Of a stretch of DNA of 64,000 nt, positions 61,299 to 64,000 are shown one piece after another. The notes beneath the pieces are model-generated. The model had not been told where the DNA came from. It searched no databases and saw only the letters and a list, made by a program, of their open reading frames with translations. This stretch comes from Burkholderia pseudomultivorans (GTDB taxonomy: Bacteria; Pseudomonadota; Gammaproteobacteria; Burkholderiales; Burkholderiaceae). Position 1 is the first letter of the stretch, and every line of letters starts with the position of its first letter. Made by a program: the position numbers and the translations under genes. Location: positions 2,232,001 to 2,296,000 of the forward strand of contig NZ_CP013378.1 of NCBI RefSeq assembly GCF_001718415.1, in the 5' to 3' direction.

Positions 61299-61345
61299 TT
61301 GGCATGCTGCGCCCAATACTGTATAAATATCCAGTATTGGGCGCA
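61299..61345 (+). promoter_or_regulatory. LexA box overlapping the promoter of the radical SAM gene
   Basis: TACTGTATAAATATCCAGTA (61317-61336) differs from the E. coli-type LexA consensus TACTGTATATATATACAGTA at two positions. It sits within a longer dyad with 14-bp perfect arms (61308-61321 / 61332-61345). A sigma-70 promoter TTGGCA (61299-61304), 17-bp spacer, TATAAA (61322-61327) is embedded, so bound LexA would block the -10. ATG follows 18 bp after the dyad. Confidence 0.85.
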
Positions 61346-61362
61346 GGCGAACGGGTGGGCAT

Positions 61363-62529
61363 ATGGACGATCGGTCCGACAACGAATTTCCGATAGCGCC
61401 GCCCGAGCCCCGCAAGGGGCGCGGTGCGGTCGACAATCTGCAGGGACGGTACGAGACGGCGCTGCGCGAAGCCGTCGACGACGGCTGGACGCACGAGTCG
61501 GACGATGCTGACCTTCCCGCGCCGCTGCGCACGCAGGTGTTCGAGGAGCGCGCGAAGAGCATACTCACGCACAACCAGTCGCCGGACATTCCGTTCAGCG
61601 TGTCGCTCAATCCGTATCGCGGCTGCGAGCACGGTTGCATCTACTGTTTCGCGCGGCCGACGCACAGCTATCTCGGCCTGTCGCCGGGGCTCGATTTCGA
61701 AAGCCGGATCTACGCGAAGATCAACGCGGCCGAACTGCTCGAGCGCGAGATTTCACGCAAGCGCTACGTCCCGGAGCCGATCGCGCTGGGCGTCAATACC
61801 GACGCGTACCAGCCGGTCGAGCGCGACCTGCGCATCACGCGCGGCGTGATCCAGGTGATGCACGACCACGGGCTGCCGTTTGCGGCGATCACGAAATCGT
61901 CGCTGATCGAGCGCGATCTCGACCTGATCGCGCCGATGGCCGAGCGCGGGCAGGTGATGGCCGCCGTCACGATCACGACGCTCGACGCCGATCTTGCCCG
62001 CACGCTGGAGCCGCGCGCGGCGACGCCGGCACGGCGGCTGCGCACGATCCGCGCGCTGCGCGACGCGGGCGTGCCGGTCGGCGTGAGCATCGCGCCGATG
62101 ATTCCGTTCGTCACCGAGCCCGATATGGAGCGCGTGCTCGAGGCGTGTGCGGAAGCCGGCGCGACGCATGCGAGCTACATCATCCTGCGGCTGCCGTGGG
62201 AGGTCGCGCCGCTGTTCAAGAACTGGCTGGCCGCGCATTTCCCCGATCGCGCGGAGCGCGTGATGAATCGCGTGCGCGACATGCGCGGCGGCAAGGACTA
62301 CGACTCGGATTTCTCGAAGCGGATGAAGGGCGAGGGGATCTGGGCCGACCTGCTGAGGCAGCGCTTCCGCCAGGCGGTCAAGCGGCTCGGCTTGAACGAG
62401 CGCCGCCACGGCATCCTCGATCTGTCGCAGTTTCGCGGCGCATCGGCGAGTGTCGCGGCAGCGCCGCGTAGCCCCGTCCGGGCGGCCGTCGCGAAGTCGC
62501 GCGACGACATGCAGCTGAGCCTGTTCTGA
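61363..62529 (+). CDS. PA0069 family radical SAM protein (SplB-related)
   Basis: A 388-residue radical SAM enzyme. The [4Fe-4S] motif is C88-x3-C92-x2-C95 in NPYRGCEHGCIYCFARP, the spore photoproduct lyase-like variant. The barrel continues through ALGVNTDAYQPVER and AITKSSLIERDLDL. Residues beyond about 270 are helical and basic. Function is unknown. An SOS box at its promoter and the SplB relationship suggest a DNA-damage role. Relatives in Pseudomonas (PA0069) have been reported as LexA-controlled. Confidence 0.9.
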   Translation: MDDRSDNEFPIAPPEPRKGRGAVDNLQGRYETALREAVDDGWTHESDDADLPAPLRTQVFEERAKSILTHNQSPDIPFSVSLNPYRGCEHGCIYCFARPTHSYLGLSPGLDFESRIYAKINAAELLEREISRKRYVPEPIALGVNTDAYQPVERDLRITRGVIQVMHDHGLPFAAITKSSLIERDLDLIAPMAERGQVMAAVTITTLDADLARTLEPRAATPARRLRTIRALRDAGVPVGVSIAPMIPFVTEPDMERVLEACAEAGATHASYIILRLPWEVAPLFKNWLAAHFPDRAERVMNRVRDMRGGKDYDSDFSKRMKGEGIWADLLRQRFRQAVKRLGLNERRHGILDLSQFRGASASVAAAPRSPVRAAVAKSRDDMQLSLF

Positions 62530-62541
62530 GCGGCGCGGCGC

Positions 62542-63009
62542 TTATTGCGAAAGCTGCTTCGCCGCTTCGACCTGCGACTCGAAATACGTCTGGAACGACA
62601 GCGCGAGCGCGGTCATCAGCAGGAATGCGCCGATCAGCAGCGAGAAGATGACGATGAAGATCACCGTCCAGCCGGAGCGGCTGTGCTTGCCGGTGTCGGC
62701 ATTGAACTGCGCATCCCACTTCTCGTCGGGGCGCAGCCCGTAGACGAGCGCGGCCAGGAACGCGGCGAGCAGCGAGATCGCGCCGGGCACCGCGAGCCAC
62801 CAGCCGAGGCCGGCGCTGCGCTGGGTCGCCGCGAGCAGCAGGAAGCCGGGGATGCCGACCAGCGTCGCGAGCAGGTGCGCCCAGCCGTATACGTCCCGAA
62901 AGCCGTACAGATAGAAGCGGTGCGCGCCGAGCGAGCCGAGCAGGAACGCGAGGGCGGCGGTGAGCGTCTTGGAGCGGAAACGGCGGGAAGGGGCGGTGCT
63001 GCTGGACAT
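62542..63009 (-). CDS. TM2 domain-containing membrane protein
   Basis: A 155-residue protein with an N-terminal TM2 domain (KTLTAALAFLLGSLGAHRFYLYGFRDVYGWAHLL, containing the GxxGxHRFYL motif between two helices), a third and fourth hydrophobic helix (about 66-90), and a final helix (about 115-137). Function unknown; TM2 proteins are often of uncertain role. Convergent with the radical SAM gene, 12 bp apart. Confidence 0.85.
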   Translation of the reverse strand: MSSSTAPSRRFRSKTLTAALAFLLGSLGAHRFYLYGFRDVYGWAHLLATLVGIPGFLLLAATQRSAGLGWWLAVPGAISLLAAFLAALVYGLRPDEKWDAQFNADTGKHSRSGWTVIFIVIFSLLIGAFLLMTALALSFQTYFESQVEAAKQLSQ

Positions 63010-63118
63010 GGATGGCGGCGTATTGTCGTTGGCATGGGCAGCCGGCGGGCCGGCGCGGGCGCGCGGCCCGGCACGCATTCTACGATGCCCGGTCGGGCCC
63101 GGTCACCCCTGGCCTGCG

Positions 63119-64000
63119 TCAAGGTGCCGCATAGGTGACGCGGTAGATGGCGCCGGCGTAATCGTCGCTGATGAGCAGCGAGCCGTCCGGCAGCGGCAGC
63201 ACGTCGGCGGGGCGTCCCCATACGGTGCCGTCGGCGCGCAGCCAGCCGGTGACGAACGGTGTCTGCCGGGCGTGGCTGCCGTCCGCGGACACCACCGCGC
63301 GCACCACGCGATAACCGACCTTCGTGCTGCGGTTCCACGAGCCGTGCTCGGCGATGAACACGTTGTTGCGGTACGACGCAGGGAACATCGGCCCCGTATA
63401 GAAGCGCATCCCCAGCGCCGCGACGTGTGCGCCGAGCTTCAGCACGGGCGGCGCATAGCGGCGGCACGCGTCGGCGCTGCCGAATTCGGGGTCGGGCGTG
63501 TCGCCGCCATGACAATACGGAAAGCCGAAATCAAGGCCCGCGTGCGGCGCACGGTTGAGCTTGTCGTCGGGCACGTCGTCGCCCATCATGTCGCGACCGT
63601 TATCGGTAAACCACAGCTCGCGCGAATCGGGGTGCCATGCGAAGCCAACCGTATTGCGCACACCGCGCGCGAACACCTCGCGTCCGCTGCCGTCGGCGTT
63701 CATGCGTGCGATGATCGCGTAGCGGCTCCGATCGGCGAGGCAGACGTTGCACGGCGCGCCGGTCGGCACGTAGAGCTTGCCGTCCGGGCCGAACGCAATG
63801 AATTTCCAGCCGTGGTGGTGCTCGGTCGGCAGCGCGTCGGTCACGACCGCCGGCGCGGGCGGGTTGGCGAGGCGGTCGTCGACGTGGTCGATGCGCAGGA
63901 TGCGCGACACCGCGGATAGATAGAGCGCGCCGTTGCGGTACGCGACGCCGACCGGCATGTCGAGCCCGGATGCGATCACGTGGTGGGCGCTGATCCGGCC
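63119..64000 (-). CDS. PQQ-dependent sugar dehydrogenase (GSDH/sorbosone dehydrogenase family), 3' part
   Basis: The last 293 codons of a beta-propeller quinoprotein; the frame is open to the window edge, so the N-terminus lies beyond 64000. Features of the GSDH family: KFIAFGPDGKLYVPTGAPCNVC, ARGVRNTVGFAWHP, LWFTDNGRDMMGDDVPDDKLN, GFPYCHGG, and PADVLPLPDGSLLISDDYAGAIYRVTY at the end, which matches the soluble aldose sugar dehydrogenase/L-sorbosone dehydrogenase group. Probably periplasmic. Substrate not predictable. Confidence 0.88.
   Translation of the reverse strand, partial: GRISAHHVIASGLDMPVGVAYRNGALYLSAVSRILRIDHVDDRLANPPAPAVVTDALPTEHHHGWKFIAFGPDGKLYVPTGAPCNVCLADRSRYAIIARMNADGSGREVFARGVRNTVGFAWHPDSRELWFTDNGRDMMGDDVPDDKLNRAPHAGLDFGFPYCHGGDTPDPEFGSADACRRYAPPVLKLGAHVAALGMRFYTGPMFPASYRNNVFIAEHGSWNRSTKVGYRVVRAVVSADGSHARQTPFVTGWLRADGTVWGRPADVLPLPDGSLLISDDYAGAIYRVTYAAP

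Overview
The window is GC-rich chromosomal DNA from a betaproteobacterium, almost certainly a Burkholderia and most likely a member of the B. cepacia complex. The evidence is the gene content and order: the serC-pheA-tyrA-aroA-cmk-rpsA-ihfB-lapAB block, the fdsGBAD formate dehydrogenase operon, a DUF4148 secreted protein, and a tmRNA tag reading ANDDTFALAA. Almost all of it looks like core chromosome. The one clear mobile element is a 651-bp group II intron without an open reading frame. No organism name was given, so the assignment is inference.

Layout. 1-6.8 kb: the start of a LuxR-like regulator, tRNA-Thr(CGT), fbp, pepN, a DUF4136 lipoprotein, and a UPF0016 (GDT1/MneA-like) membrane transporter behind a recognisable yybP-ykoY manganese riboswitch. 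6.8-10.5 kb: a purine salvage and catabolism group (guaD, an adenine/adenosine deaminase, xdhC) whose xdhA and xdhB partners are absent. 10.5-18.5 kb: dsbB, an amidase with its GntR regulator, a PuuD-like glutamine amidotransferase with a long disordered N-terminus, a DUF2968 lipoprotein, a citrate-type MFS transporter, then the intron, which sits directly behind that transporter's terminator. 18.5-30.5 kb: a TPR/glycosyltransferase-like protein, an FAD monooxygenase, the fds operon with a divergent ModE/LysR-like regulator, two small secreted proteins and ssrA (tmRNA).

30.5-51 kb is housekeeping: gph, ubiG and an OmpA-family porin on the minus strand. These are followed on the plus strand by gyrA, a DUF2059 protein, the serine/aromatic amino acid and translation super-operon (serC to rpsA), ihfB, the LPS-control pair lapA-lapB, the ugd-hldA-hldD envelope-sugar genes, a ComEA-like helix-hairpin-helix protein and cysM. 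51-64 kb holds mltB, an HDAC-like amidohydrolase, a monoacylglycerol-lipase-like hydrolase, the metNIQ methionine importer, etfBA, dadA with a divergent Lrp regulator, a SplB-like radical SAM gene under a near-consensus LexA box, a TM2 protein and the 3' part of a PQQ-type sugar dehydrogenase.

The most unusual features are not new proteins but RNA and regulatory structure. They are the ORF-less class C-like group II intron inserted exactly at a convergent gene junction without breaking the neighbouring stop codon, a terminator-like hairpin ending ten bases before the metN start codon, the SOS box at the radical SAM gene, and several strong dyads in divergent promoter regions. I found no CRISPR array, prophage or obvious defence island.
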